Shown piece after piece: positions 10,302 to 20,982 of a stretch of DNA of 64,000 nt. Both the position numbers and the translations under genes were made by a program. The stretch is taken from assembly GCA_009760855.2 (NCBI GenBank), contig WPIO01000066.1:704501-768500 (forward strand), given 5' to 3'. Numbering within the stretch: the stretch's first letter is position 1; every line of letters starts with the position of its first letter. Source of the stretch: Cristatella mucedo. Taxonomy: Eukaryota > Bryozoa > Phylactolaemata > Cristatellidae. Under the pieces are notes generated by a model. That model did not search any database. It saw nothing but the letters and a program-made list of their open reading frames with translations, and was not told the origin of the DNA.

Positions 10302-11082
10302 TGTAACCGAGTTCCAGGGGTCAGAGGCTAATTCCCGCCAAACCCAGCCATACTCCAGCCACGCTGCCGCTCGCCATGCCGCCGAGCTAGGGTAAGACGA
10401 GCGGCCGTCAGGGTAAACCTCTTTATAATAACGCATGCGCCAACAACAACAGGGAAACTAAACAGGTCTACATGGAGGGTCCTATACACAGTAAACTACG
10501 GGGGCGCAAGACAACGCAGCAAGCGAACAAACGTGTTAGTTGGGGTCAGTCGGCTTCTGCAGTCCTGTCGTTAAACCGACTCCGAATCCAACAGTACGAG
10601 CGTACGCCGTCCAAAATCCGGCTGGCTGAGTAACTGCTCGGCTATTCCGAGTCGACAACTACCACAGTCGTAAGCTTCCACCGAAAGACGCCAGTACACG
10701 GGGAGGGATCACGAACACGCTACACGGGAACGCGGAATATACAAGTCAACAACGTGTGAGCTATCCGGCTCCGCTCGGGCCTTGGGTATTCATTCCCTTG
10801 CGTGCGTGGCAGCATTGCCGAAGCAAGCCTTCATGAATCCAGGTGCATAGCTCGGCGAGACCGGGAGCCTCCAACACCACGACTTACTGGGCCAACTTCC
10901 CGTACCCAAGAGCCCCGGCGACCTCTCGTCCCCACACATCCGGCAATGCAAAGGTCCGAACCCGGCCTAGCCGGTGACCCTCATTACAGCCGCCTGGTCC
11001 CAGCCAACCGAACCCAGCCTGGGTACAACAGGAATTCGGAACGGGACCGGTTGTGCTTATGGTACTGCACGCGGTAGTAACA
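10302..11082. other. GC-rich island, possible solo LTR or promoter region
   Basis: About 780 bp distinctly richer in G+C and CpG than its surroundings. It starts TGTAAC (10302) and ends GTAACA (11082), imperfectly complementary ends as in some LTRs, with CTCTTTATAATAACGC near 10425 as a possible core promoter. No target duplication and no AATAAA were found, so an LTR is only one reading. The 10802-11077 plus frame is Pro/Arg-rich with no domain. Confidence 0.35.
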
Positions 11083-11613
11083 TAACTCATTAGCACACAA
11101 CGAAGGAATGTCCACTTTTATTTATTACTGACACGAAAAGACAGAACAGGCAAAAAGACTGAAGAATAACAAGCCAGAAGAATTAAAGCGGTTGAAATTG
11201 AAATGGCACTGAAATTATAAACTATTGTGATTACCAAAGTAGGACATTTTTTATTAGCCAGGAATATTGGACTGATGCAGTAACCCCAACTAGCCAAGAG
11301 CTTCAATTAAGAAGGCGTGCTGTCACTATGCGATGTTTAATGGCAAAAAATGAATCATGTGTTCGAAGCAAAGCAGGATCATTATGGAAACTCTAATAAA
11401 CAGAACCCGTGCTGCTAAGAAAGAGTCCGATTAATCACTTGTTGACTGAACCTGGTCGCTAATTTACAAGGAACGCTCTTTAAATCATTTATATATACAT
11501 CAGCAGCCAGCTGACGCACAACAGTGCGTACAACAAGTATCCTTAAAAAATGCAGGACGTTACCCGGTGCAGCAATTAACCCTGCACGACTTCTCAAGCA
11601 GTGCTACTCATTG
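11083..11613. other. Unassigned segment downstream of the propeller exon
   Basis: AT-rich with two short minus frames (11118-11306, 11415-11597) lacking motifs. It may be 3' UTR or intron of the minus-strand propeller locus. Confidence 0.4.
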
Positions 11614-12579
11614 TCAGGTGGAGCTGCTAACTGGGTAGACGGTCACTCTAAATGGATTTTCCTGTTCACTAAAGCCAAGTACCGCTAGGACGCTCTGCTT
11701 AGCTTTAGCCACCGACAGAGCGAACGGTCCATCTACTGCACGGCTGCCATACGCTTCCTTTAGGTCCTGACCGTTATCGATTCGAATGGCTGTCACGACG
11801 TTGGTGCAACGCAGAGCGAGGTATAGCACACGTTCAAATGGCTGAAGGCAGACGTCCGCAACCAGGTTGCTTGGCTCATGTCGCCAGAGTCGGTCGCCAG
11901 AATGATCATAGCCGTCCACCACATACGTTTCTCTCCCGTCACTGAGCTTGACTTTAGTGTCGCTGGATGTGATGACTATTTGAGCCGTTACTGCAACGCT
12001 GCTTACGTCGTACTCCAGCGTACGTCGGTACAGCTCTGTGCAACAGCAAAGTTTCACGAGCACCAGCTGAGGGCCACACACCCTGCAGCTAGTTTCACTG
12101 TTCAACCTTTTCTCACACGCAGCTAGGAGTATACCGTGGACGGACAGTCGCCTCACAGGCGACTGCAGCACAGTGACACGCATGTCTTCAACCCAGACGT
12201 CATCGCAGGCAGAGCTGCGTCGCAGCAGCATGACGAACTGCGAACCGTGCAAGCCAATAGCCGCTCGACCGTCGTCCAGCACGTCCACTATGACGACGAT
12301 GTCGTACACACCTCCTCCAGGTACAGGTATCGTCGGCCTCCAGCAGCGTAGCACCTTCCCGCGCGTGTCGCACTCCATAAGTCCATGATTGAGAGCAGCC
12401 AGTAGCAGAGTGCCTTGGTCCGTGACAGCTACGTCAACGCAGGGGCGAGCAAGCAGCCAGCTGAGAGGCACGGCGGAAGCTGCGCCAAACGGCAGTGGAG
12501 ACGTGGAGTTTGCAGCGCTACAAAGTGAGTCACGCTTGATGTAAGAATCGGCCAGCTGCGAGACGCTGGGCCAAACGAC
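11614..12579 (-). CDS. Beta-propeller-like protein fragment (NHL/TRIM-type resemblance)
   Basis: An open minus-strand frame of about 320 codons running into a LINE-B insert at its 5' side, where a stop appears. There is no ATG: the first start-like codon is GTG at 12471, so this is probably an exon or a 5'-disrupted gene. Counting from that GTG, blade-like strands recur: VDVAVTDQGTLLLA (12-25), GLMECDTRGKVLRCW (30-44), RRLSVHGILLAAC (about 107-119), SSVAVTAQIV mid-protein, and a last blade PFALSVAKAKQSVLAVLGF (249-267) ending in VTVYPV. The rhythm of hydrophobic strand, turn, G-K-V and Trp resembles six-bladed NHL-type propellers such as those at the C-terminus of TRIM proteins, which act as protein- or RNA-binding platforms. 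This is a family resemblance only. A dead copy at 9065-9650 contrasts with the unbroken frame here. Possible splice acceptor CTTTGTAG near 12518. Confidence 0.5.
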   Translation of the reverse strand, partial: VVWPSVSQLADSYIKRDSLCSAANSTSPLPFGAASAVPLSWLLARPCVDVAVTDQGTLLLAALNHGLMECDTRGKVLRCWRPTIPVPGGGVYDIVVIVDVLDDGRAAIGLHGSQFVMLLRRSSACDDVWVEDMRVTVLQSPVRRLSVHGILLAACEKRLNSETSCRVCGPQLVLVKLCCCTELYRRTLEYDVSSVAVTAQIVITSSDTKVKLSDGRETYVVDGYDHSGDRLWRHEPSNLVADVCLQPFERVLYLALRCTNVVTAIRIDNGQDLKEAYGSRAVDGPFALSVAKAKQSVLAVLGFSEQENPFRVTVYPVSSST

Positions 12580-12695
12580 TTTTGGCTACCGAATGCGTAA
12601 CGAAGGCCGCTTAGGCTTTGATTGCGCTATACAAAACTCTCCTGCGTAGCACCCACATGGTCTTTATGACTTGGTGGAGTTACAGACGGGTATAC
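12580..12695 (+). mobile_element. LINE-B 3'-end insertion with target duplication
   Basis: 116 bp matching the last part of LINE-B (TTGGCTACCGAATGCGTA to GGAGTTACAGACGG). Flanked by AACGAC at 12574-12579 and 12696-12701. The paralogous locus at about 9745-9755 keeps the uninterrupted site with a single AACGAC, proving insertion after the duplication. Confidence 0.93.
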
Positions 12696-12701
12696 AACGA
12701 C

Positions 12702-12905
12702 AGACGCGAAATAAGAGTTTGAAGAAAACAAGTAATGCTAGAAGCTAATAATCTCTAAACGGCTGAAAGATGCGTAAAATTCTTGACTGTAAATAAAAAG
12801 AGCCAACAATCATTATCAACGAGCATTGTAATCTGTAGGTTAATAGGTAAAGGTAAGAAATAAAATTGTCAAGACGTGCTCAAAAGTAAAACGCATGACC
12901 AGAAA
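12702..12905. repeat. Non-coding remainder of the propeller duplication
   Basis: Continues the alignment with about 9753-9940 (blocks GCTAATAATCTC and GAGCCAACAA shared). Confidence 0.8.
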
Positions 12906-13092
12906 GCGAAAAAGTTGAGGTATGAGTCATCAATGAATTATGTCGACGAACCACATTTCGAGAGGTACCTGAGTAAACGTTAATTAAAATGTTTCTTTTG
13001 CACACAAATCGTACAAGTCAATACATAAGAGTCAATCAAAAGAGTCGTACGAGTCAATTAATTCATTGCGAAGAACTTATTTTCGATATGTA

Positions 13093-13178
13093 CCTCAAAG
13101 CAAATATAAAGCACCTAGAGAGAGATTAAGTTCTCTGAAGGCACTTTATCAAGTGAATTATTATTATTATTATTATTA
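13093..13178 (+). mobile_element. LINE-A tail-only insertion
   Basis: Only the terminal stem-loop (AAAGCACCTAGAGAGAGATT to GGCACTTTATCAAGTG) plus (ATT)n. The words GTCGTACGAGTCAA at 13044 and 13210 lie on either side. Confidence 0.85.
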
Positions 13179-13543
13179 AAGTAACCGCCTTTTACTAGTA
13201 GGCACAAAAGTCGTACGAGTCAAGGTACTAAATGGAACTATGATTACCTTAGCATGAACGCTGTTCAAGTCCGCGTATACAATTTACCACAGCAATAACA
13301 GTTTCAAGTACCAGTGTAACTTTCACGAAAGACTGGTGGCTCAGCAATCTTCATATTGCCATCATCCACCGTTGCCTCGGTCCGGTATTTGACACATGAC
13401 TTCCGGTCACCGGAAGCCAAACCAGAAGCCAACGAATCAGGCAGTGCATTCCGATAAGAAAACGGTAATACATTTAGTACATTTAAAACCTTGCGACTCG
13501 TGGTGATCGAAATTCCAAACAAACGCTGATATTGCCTAATAGT
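13179..13543. other. Unassigned; 72-codon minus frame of unknown status
   Basis: Minus frame 13304-13522 is open with an ATG but shows no known domain; probably chance. Confidence 0.4.
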
Positions 13544-14925
13544 ATTAATAATAATAATACTAATAATTACGCACTTTATAAAGCGCCCTCAGAGAACTCA
13601 ATCTCTGTCTAGGCGCTTTCCATTTGTTGCAAAGGGATGCAATTAAATGGTAAGTAAAATCATGCTTAAAAAGAAAACGAAATAAATAATATGGTTAGAT
13701 TGACATGCACAGGGTCAGCATGCAAATGTGGTTAGTGGTAGCATGCACAGTGTCAGCGCCCAAAAGCACATGAAGGACGAATCACAGGACCCACTAAATG
13801 CTGTCCTGAATAGGTGTGTTGTTAGGTTCCTTTTACATGTGGTCAGGTCAGGGGATGTTCTGACGCAGGTCAGGAGGGAGTTCCAGGCTTTAGAAGCATA
13901 CGAACTAAATGCGTGGTCTCAAAAGGATTTCAAGTTTGTACGAGGTCTTTGTAGACTGTTGGATTCCAAAAAGCGAGTGGTAAGATCCTTGGCCTGGTGG
14001 GGGAGTATATCGGAGAGAAATTCTGGAGCCATAGAATGAAGGGAACTGAAAGTGAGCGAAAAAACCTTGCAGTCGATCTCTTGCTTGACTGGCAGCCAGT
14101 GCAGGTCAGCGAGAAGTGGTGTGATGTGGCAAGTGCTACGCTCACGACAGACAAGCCTAGCTGCAGAGTTTTGCACCAGCTGCAATCGCCTGATCGCACA
14201 TGCTGGTAGGCCAGTGAGAAGTGAGTTGCAGAAGTCGAGACGGGATGTCACTAATGCATGGACCAACTTGGAGTGGTATCTTTATCTAAACGAGCCCGAA
14301 TTTTAGCAATGTTATGAAGCTGAAAGTAGGCTGATTTGACTGAGGAGCTGATATGGTCGTCTAACGAGAAGTCGCTTTGGAATATGAAACCTAGATTTCG
14401 AGCTGATTTAACTGGAGATATGCTGACAGAGCCATTGCTTAAAACCAGCTGTATTCATCTCTGAATCACACTGGGTTTGCACATATCTAGTAAGTTAGTT
14501 TTATCACCGTTTAGTTTCAGAAGATTTGCTGCCGTCCATGAGCGGACGTCATCAATGTATGCAGCAACTGAGTTGAGAGAATCCGAGGTGTTCGAAGGCT
14601 GGGAGGTATGAACGCAAAGGTACATCTGAGTGTCATTCGCATAGAAGTGAAAGCTTAGATTGTGCTAGGCAATCACAACAGCAAGAGGGAGAGTATAAAC
14701 CGTGAAACGGACCAGACTTAGCACGGAGCCCTGCAGTACTACATATTTTAGAGGTACTTCGGATAATAGTTGTCCATTCACGTCAATACCCTGGAGTCTG
14801 CCATTGAGACAGGACCTGAACCACTGCAGAGCAGTGCCAGTGATGCCCAGGCGAGATGAGAGGCGCTCTAGAAGAACTTCTTGATTGATGGTATTAGAAG
14901 CTTCCGAAAGATCGAGCAAAACAGT
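13544..14925 (-). mobile_element. LINE-A copy, RT plus 3' UTR
   Basis: Begins at the left with (AAT)n and the stem-loop AAAGCGCCCTCAGAG, then 3' UTR, RT C-terminus and RT palm up to DLSEASNTIN (motif A region), where it is truncated. Fragments of the coding frame are visible (14665-14919; 13919-14266) but split by shifts and stops, and the motif B reads VVLQGSVL. Confidence 0.92.
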
Positions 14926-15095
14926 ATTCTGTTTCGACCACCAGCAAAAAGCAGTAAAAGATTAGAAATGAAATCCTCCAAAACTAATAAGACTTCCCGT
15001 TTCCTAGCCGACGCCCGGAGCAGAAGGCAGGCAAAGAATGCAGTGCCACCCTCTCTCAATATTCGCTATTTCAACATTTATTAAAAAAACATTAT

Positions 15096-15637
15096 CTGAC
15101 CAGTTCAGCACCAAATTTAGTGCACTGACTGATCCTTTATTTGCTGTGGCTCATGTGCATTATGGTAATCTTTTCAAAGGTCACACACTTGACCAATGTC
15201 TCCTACAAGTGTAGGCTGCTATGACCAATTTTTACCAATCTTTCTTATCTGACTGCACGCAGAACTCATGCTGTAGATATCGTGAGAAAACATCTTTCTC
15301 TTATACCAAAGATATATGAAGTATAAAAGCCTCAAGAACGTAGACATCGAAGATGCCCATGCGACAATATTTGCTGGGCCTCTGCTGGTAAAATTCATGT
15401 TCCAACCTGTCTCACTACTTGTAGGTTGCTTTCACGTCACACTAGCAGGCATGCTGTGCTAGCTTCCCACTCTGAATAGGCGCACTGTGCAACCTCACCC
15501 TGACGGGTTATAGTTTACCAAAGAAAATAAACTAGCTAGGTCTACTAAAGCAAAGCTTCGAAAAGGCATATAAAAGGTCGGGACTGACTGTCCATTGACA
15601 GGCATATGAGGACTAGCATAGTTCCTACCAATCGAAA
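15096..15637 (+). mobile_element. LINE-A fragment, endonuclease end and linker
   Basis: Follows LINE-A from the GTHL-encoding endonuclease region (GGTCACACACTTGACCAA) through the linker (CTAGCTAGGTCTACTAAA). Heavily decayed. It ends where the next, opposite LINE-A tail begins. Confidence 0.8.
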
Positions 15638-15639
15638 TG

Positions 15640-16204
15640 AATAATTCACTTGATATAGCACCCGCAGAGAGCCTACTATTGTATTAGGTACTTCACGTTT
15701 GCTGGAAAGAAAGCATGATCGCATGGTTTAGGGTAGTAGCACGCTAAATGATAACAAGCAGTACATGGTTAGGTTGAGTGGCACCGGTTCAGCCTGCAAA
15801 TATGGCTAGTGACAACATCCATATTTTAAAGAGGCATAATACACCGAAGACGAATTATGCAAGCCTACGAAACGCTGTGATATATAGATGCGTTTTTGAT
15901 TCTTTTCAAATCTGCTCAGGTAACGGAATGTCTTTAGGCCAGTTACGTTACATTGTTCAAAGTGAGTTCTGTGCTTCTGGAGGATGACTACTAATGGCAT
16001 CAATGGCCTAATAGTTTGAGATTCCGTACGACACGTAGCAAAGCGATTGTATTCCGAAAAGCAAGTGGTACTATCTTAAGCCTGGCGGGGAAAAGATCTG
16101 ATAAGTAGGATTAAGATAAAAAATGAAAGGACCTAAAATTACTTGATAAAGCCTTGAAGTCAACAAGACCGTTGACTGGTAGCCAGTGCAGGTCAGTGAA
16201 AAGA
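15640..16204 (-). mobile_element. LINE-A 3' end, interrupted by LINE-B
   Basis: Reverse-strand stem-loop and 3' UTR followed by RT C-terminal codons up to CAGTGCAGGTCAGTGAAAAG. The next LINE-A bases (GTGGTGTGA) are found at about 18953, beyond the LINE-B element, so one old LINE-A was split. Confidence 0.8.
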
Positions 16205-16879
16205 AATGAAAATGTGTGTGACAGGCCGCTACTGATTGTAGGAGACTTCAATATTCACGTTGACAACCCTACCAACAGCCAGGTCCGCTCATTTCTTGAC
16301 TGTCTGGAGAATCTTGGTTTGGCCCAACACGTTAATCATAGCACCCACGTCGGTGGCCACATTCTAGATCTCGTGATCACTAAGGATGTCCTGCCCACTG
16401 ACTTTGTGGTGTGCCCACTGACCCTCTCAGATCATTGCTCGGTCTCGTTTACTGTTCCTGCTCCCTCGTACGTGCAGGGTAATGTCGAATTTGCCAAACG
16501 ACGTAACTTACAAAGCATTGACTTGGACAAGTTTTTTAAATCTGTTTGTGATGCAGGCCTTCTTGATCTTCATTCAGACTCAACCGGCAGCCTCGATACC
16601 CTCACTGATGCGATGAACATAACACTCAGGAGCGCTCTTGACAAGTATGCTCCCGTTCGCTCTATCCGTGTTCAAAGTCGTTCAGATTGCTTTCAATTTA
16701 CAAAAAAAATTCTTAAGATGCGTCGGGTTAAGCGCAGGCTAGACCATCGTTTCAAGAAATCGGGGTCTGAGGCAGATCTAGTCAATTTTAAAGACTTCCT
16801 TCGAGTTTACACCCGAAAGCTTCAAAAAACCAGGGCTTATTTTTTTGAGAAAGCTGAATTCCTGCCAGCCGGACACTAA
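16205..16879 (+). pseudogene. LINE-B APE-type endonuclease, C-terminal part
   Basis: The frame (open from 16154 through vector-like LINE-A sequence) gives LLIVGDFNIHV with the catalytic D/N pair of GDFN and, about 60 residues later, LSDHCSVSF with the SDH active-site pair. These are hallmarks of the apurinic-endonuclease-like domain that nicks target DNA for LINEs. The N-terminal catalytic Asn and Glu motifs are missing through 5' truncation. A linker rich in Lys/Arg follows. The frame ends at 16879 and the RT continues in another frame. Confidence 0.88.
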
Positions 16880-18779
16880 ACAGATTTATAAGACAGTAAA
16901 CCATTTACTGGCCAATGCTGTCAGGTCTGACTCCCCAGATATTAAGGGCTCAGCCGAAACGTTTTCAGCCTTTTTTACTGAAAAAATTGTGCACATTCAT
17001 GCCTCCATTAAGCCCCCTCCGACCAAAGCAATCGCCGTTCCTCAACCTGTGACCTTTCTTCGAAGGTTCTCCGAAGTTTCTGCGAGTGATGTGGCTGCCT
17101 TAATAAGGTCTAGCAAAAAGAGCTCGTCTCCTGAAGACCCTATACCTTCATCTCTATGGTCTTCACTTGCAGACCAACTTAGCCCTGCCATAACCAAGAT
17201 TTTTAATGCTTCTTTGGGAAAAGTGGTCGTCCCCAAGTCCTTCAAATCGGCAATCGTTAGACCTATTCTTAAAAAGCCTGGATTAGACACAGAGGTCCTA
17301 GCAAACTATCGTCCAGTTTCCCTTGTTCCGTTCATATCAAAGATTTTTGAAAAAATTGTTGCTAAGCAGCTAGTTGAACATATTGAAAATAATGGAATGT
17401 CAGAAACATTTCAATCAGGTTTCAAGAGGCAGCACTCCACTGAAACTGCTTTCCTCCGTGTTAACAATGACATTCTACGTGGCAATGACGACGGGAATGT
17501 CACTGCCTTAGCTCTGCTAGATCTGTCTGCTGCCTTCGACACCATTGATCACGAAGTTCAGCTTGCAAGATTAAGAACAACGATCGGTCTGGCAGACGAC
17601 GCACTGGCGTGGTTTAAATCCTACTTGTCTGATCGTGTTAAATCCGTGTCGTGTGGGGGTCAGGTCTCAGACATGAGAAGTGTCACCTGTGGAGTCCCTC
17701 AAGGGTCTGTACTTGGTCCCTTGCTGTTCTCCATTTATACACAACCTCTGGGAAGAGTGATTAAGGCCCATGGAATAGGATATCACTTCTATGCTGACGA
17801 TACTCAGTTGTATTTGTCATTTAAACCGTCGGAATCTGCTGCAGCAACTGAGAAACTCAATGCTTGCCTTGCCGATATTCGATCCTGGATGTCGGAAAAC
17901 TTCCTGAAATTAAATGACGACAAAACCGAACTGCTTCTCACAGGACACCCTAAGCGTGTGGCTGCATTAAAAGGCTGTGCTGTTTTAATAGGTGATGCTA
18001 TTGTGCGACCTTCACCACGTGCTCGTAATCTAGGTGTCGTGTTCGACAGCTGCCTCAATTTCAAAAGCTTCATTCAGAAGACTGCCTCTACAGCTAGCCA
18101 TCACATCCGATCCCTATCCAAGATTAGAAGCTGTCTCCCACAGTGGCTTGTAAAAAATTTAACTAGCTCTTTAGTTCTGTCTCGGCTTGATAATTGTAAT
18201 TCCCTTTTGGCTGGGCTACCAAAGAAAGCTCATGTGCCACTACAGCGTACTATGAATATGGCTGCAAGGCTGGTCTTCAAGTCCCAGCGGTTTGAGCACG
18301 CGTCTCCTTTGCTGAAAGAGCTAGAATGGTTGCCGGTTGAGCAAAGGATACAGATCAAAGTTCTTACGCTGACCCACAAGGCCCGCCACGACTTGGCTCC
18401 TCCATACCTAGCTGAACTGCTAAATCAGTTTCAGCCTGTTCGCGCCCTCAGGTCCTGTGTGGACAATAAATTAGCTGTCCCATTCCTCCGCTTAAAGAAA
18501 GTTGGCGACAGAAGCTTGAGCTCAGCAGGTCCTAGACTGTGGAACTCGCTTCCACAATTCTTGTGCAATGACATCTACTCTGCAACTGCCGACTATGGCA
18601 CATCTTTTTCAGCGGTCCTGAACTGCTACTTCTATGCTACTCACTACCTCAACTGCTCTCCTAACTCTGCTATGCTTCCCACTTTCTCTTTGTTGCGTGA
18701 GACGAAGTCTGTTGGCTACCGAATGCGTACCGAAAGCCGCTTAGGCTGTGAGTGTGCTATACAAAACTCTCCTGCGTAA
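16845..18779 (+). CDS. LINE-B reverse transcriptase
   Basis: A continuous frame of 644 codons. RT motifs in order: NYRPVSLVPFISK, FQSGF.RQHSTETA, motif A DLSAAFDTID (Asp at 226), motif [11 protein letters not shown] (283-292), motif C YADD (316-319, catalytic aspartates intact), then KLNDDKTELLL and RNLGVVFDS. The C-terminal domain (SRLDNCNSLLAGLP, AARLVF, LPVEQRI, RALRSC) is typical of L2/CR1-type elements; no RNase H is seen. It overlaps the endonuclease frame in a different phase, so the ATG at 16845 is only nominal and the original protein was a single endonuclease-RT polyprotein. The shift lies near a run of T at 16839-16845. Confidence 0.9.
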   Translation: MRKLNSCQPDTKQIYKTVNHLLANAVRSDSPDIKGSAETFSAFFTEKIVHIHASIKPPPTKAIAVPQPVTFLRRFSEVSASDVAALIRSSKKSSSPEDPIPSSLWSSLADQLSPAITKIFNASLGKVVVPKSFKSAIVRPILKKPGLDTEVLANYRPVSLVPFISKIFEKIVAKQLVEHIENNGMSETFQSGFKRQHSTETAFLRVNNDILRGNDDGNVTALALLDLSAAFDTIDHEVQLARLRTTIGLADDALAWFKSYLSDRVKSVSCGGQVSDMRSVTCGVPQGSVLGPLLFSIYTQPLGRVIKAHGIGYHFYADDTQLYLSFKPSESAAATEKLNACLADIRSWMSENFLKLNDDKTELLLTGHPKRVAALKGCAVLIGDAIVRPSPRARNLGVVFDSCLNFKSFIQKTASTASHHIRSLSKIRSCLPQWLVKNLTSSLVLSRLDNCNSLLAGLPKKAHVPLQRTMNMAARLVFKSQRFEHASPLLKELEWLPVEQRIQIKVLTLTHKARHDLAPPYLAELLNQFQPVRALRSCVDNKLAVPFLRLKKVGDRSLSSAGPRLWNSLPQFLCNDIYSATADYGTSFSAVLNCYFYATHYLNCSPNSAMLPTFSLLRETKSVGYRMRTESRLGCECAIQNSPA

Positions 18780-18869
18780 CGCCCACATGGTCTTTATGAC
18801 TTTGTGGAGTTACTGTCGGAGATACATTACATTACATCACATGAATAATATCGAAAGTAATAACATCGA

Positions 18870-18945
18870 CGACAATAAATTGACAGCGAAATCAATACTC
18901 AATCTCAGAACTCAATCTCTTTCTAGTGACTTAAAGTTCCCTGTA
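18870..18945 (-). mobile_element. LINE-A tail scrap
   Basis: CTCAGAACTCAATCTCTTTC is the reverse of the LINE-A stem-loop. It sits between the LINE-B tail and the resumed old LINE-A. Confidence 0.65.
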
Positions 18946-19200
18946 AGGGAAGCATGGTGTGAGGCAACGAACACTACTCTTATTACAAAGAAACACAGAT
19001 TCTCCACATCCACAAATGCCTGACTGTCTTGGCTTGTCGATAAGCAATTAGTGAGTTACAGAAATTAGGAAAGGTTTTTACCAATGTATTGACCAATTTG
19101 ATGATATTTTCTTTGTTTAAACGAACCTAAATTCAACCATTGTTATGTAGCAGAAATTAGAAAGAATCAATAGCAAAGCCGATGTGGTCATCAAGTAAAC
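18946..19200 (-). mobile_element. Old LINE-A, continuation beyond LINE-B
   Basis: TGGTGTGAGGCAAC, then ATGTATTGACCAATTTG and the sequence to GTGGTCATC align with 14115-14370 of the reference minus copy. It forms one element with 15640-16204. Confidence 0.7.
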
Positions 19201-19264
19201 TATCACCACGAAACAGGCACACAGATTGAGTGCACATTCAAAATGAGATGCAAAAGAAATAGTG

Positions 19265-19910
19265 TTGATAATACATTTGATATAGAACCCTCAGAGAATT
19301 CAAATCTGTCCATTCACTTGACATTTTCTGTAAAGAAGCAGGGTTGAAAGGTTAGTGGTAGCATGCACAATGACTGTCAGAAATAACATGATTATGGGTG
19401 ACATGCACAAGCTCTGCATACACGTCTGGTTAGTGGCAGCAAGCACATATTCAGCACACATAAGCACATTTAGGACGAATCACATGGACTAATCGTGGTA
19501 AATAGTTGAGCCGTGGTAAATAAAGCCTTAGATTTTTTTTAACTGGTCAAGTCGGGATCGTTCGGTCAGGATACGTCAGGATAGGTCATGAAGCAAGTCG
19601 GAATGAGTTCCAGGCTTTCGAAGCATACAAACTAAAGGCTCGGTCTCTAAAGGATTTGAGATTCCTTAGGGGAATGGGTAAACAATGAAAATATGCAAAA
19701 TGTGCTGCTCAAAGGCCTGGTAGAGGAGCAGATCTGTTAGGTAACAGGGCAAAATTACGACCAGACCGAAAAGTGAGTGACGATTCCTCGAAGTCTATGT
19801 TTTGCTTAAGTCGTAGTCAGTACAGGTCGGCGTGGAATTGTTTGATGAGGCAACTGGGAAGCTAATGACAGATAAGCCTAGCTGCTGAGTTTTGCACCAG
19901 CCGTACGTGC
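19265..19910 (-). mobile_element. LINE-A 3' part, diverged
   Basis: Reverse stem-loop (GAACCCTCAGAG), 3' UTR words ATGGGTGACATGCACAA and GCACATTTAGGACGAATCAC, then RT C-terminus up to TTTTGCACCAGCC. No usable frame. Confidence 0.85.
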
Positions 19911-20159
19911 TTGGGGCACTATATAAAAGAAATGCATATTAAAGTCTCTTAACCGAGAGTAACAGTGGTTTCTATTTCAAATGACAGACAGCATAGTTTA
20001 AAGTGTATGTTATTGATGGAATGCGATTGCGTTTTTCCATATGCCTCCGATAGCAAGTATGACAGATATGAGTAATCGAACTGTGACACAACTCGAAGCT
20101 CCATATTGAAGTTTGTGAAACTGAGGTTTTAATCAGATATCCCAGAGTGGCTTTATAAG

Positions 20160-20950
20160 TTAGCCCTATGAAGTTAAGGGCATTGCCTTAGCCCGTTTTC
20201 AGACCGTGGAATCCAGTTTCTTGGACAGTCCATGTTCCCTAATTATATTTCTATTCTGCTGCTGTTTCGTTAATGTGAGTGACAGAACTTGTGTTCGGTC
20301 TCGGCTTGCTTTTTGTAATTCCCATTTGGCTATGTTACCAAAAAAAGCAACCAGGCCATTGCAGCTGGCTATGATCATATCTGCAAGGCTAACCTTCAAG
20401 TCCCAAAGGATAGACCACGTCTCTCATTTGCTAAAAAAGAGCTAGGATAGCTGCCGGTTGATCGCCGGATTTAATGAGCAGGTTTTAGGCTGCCCCACAA
20501 GGCCAGCCACGGCTTGGCTCCTCCGTACCTAGCCGAACTAATGCATCAGTTTCAGCCTCCTCGTGCCCTCAGTCCCTTGATGGACAATAAATTATCTGTT
20601 GCATTTCTCCGCTTAAACATCATTGGCGATAGACGCTTCTAGACTTTGTAACTCGCTTCCACGATTCTTATGCAAGATCAACTACTCTCCTGCTTCCGAC
20701 TATGGCTCATCTTTTCTAGCGGTCCTGAACTGCTGCTTCCATGCTAGTCACTATCTTAACTGCTCTCCTGACTCTGCTATGCTTCCCACTTTCTTTTTGA
20801 AGCGTGAGATGAACTTTGTTGGTTTACTGAATGCATACCGACAGCCGCTGATGCTGAGAGTTCACTATACAAAACTCTCCTGTGTAACAACATTGTCTTT
20901 ATGGCTTCGTGGAGTTACAGACGGAGATACGTTATATTATATTATAGTGG
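20160..20950 (+). mobile_element. LINE-B copy, 3' part
   Basis: From a LINE-B-like CAGACCGTGGAAT scrap and then continuous from CGGTCTCGGCTTGCT through RT C-terminus, 3' UTR and GGAGTTACAGACGGAGATAC plus a TTATATTATA tail. Frameshifted fragments only (20206-20445, 20623-20976). Confidence 0.88.
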
Positions 20951-20982
20951 GAAGCATATATACGATGTCCATTTGAACAAAT

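Larger units (their letters stand above)
16205..18838 (+). mobile_element. LINE-B, best copy (5'-truncated)
   Basis: CR1/L2-like non-LTR retrotransposon of about 2.6 kb starting inside the endonuclease domain and ending GGAGTTACTGTCGGAGATAC plus ATTACATTACAT. It is less decayed than its neighbours and its last 280 bp are almost identical to 34508-34803, so it is among the youngest insertions here. It lies within an older antisense LINE-A. Confidence 0.95.

Noticed and set aside
12580..12695. GCTATACAAAA shared by LINE-B and SINE-A as evidence that LINE-B mobilises SINE-A
   Set aside because: Only about 11 bases match and they are not at the 3' terminus of both elements.
13003..13224. Three copies of TCGTACRAGTCAA around a LINE-A tail read as a target duplication
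   Set aside because: The copies are 25-35 bases away from the tail's edges and one lies well upstream, so they do not flank the insertion directly.
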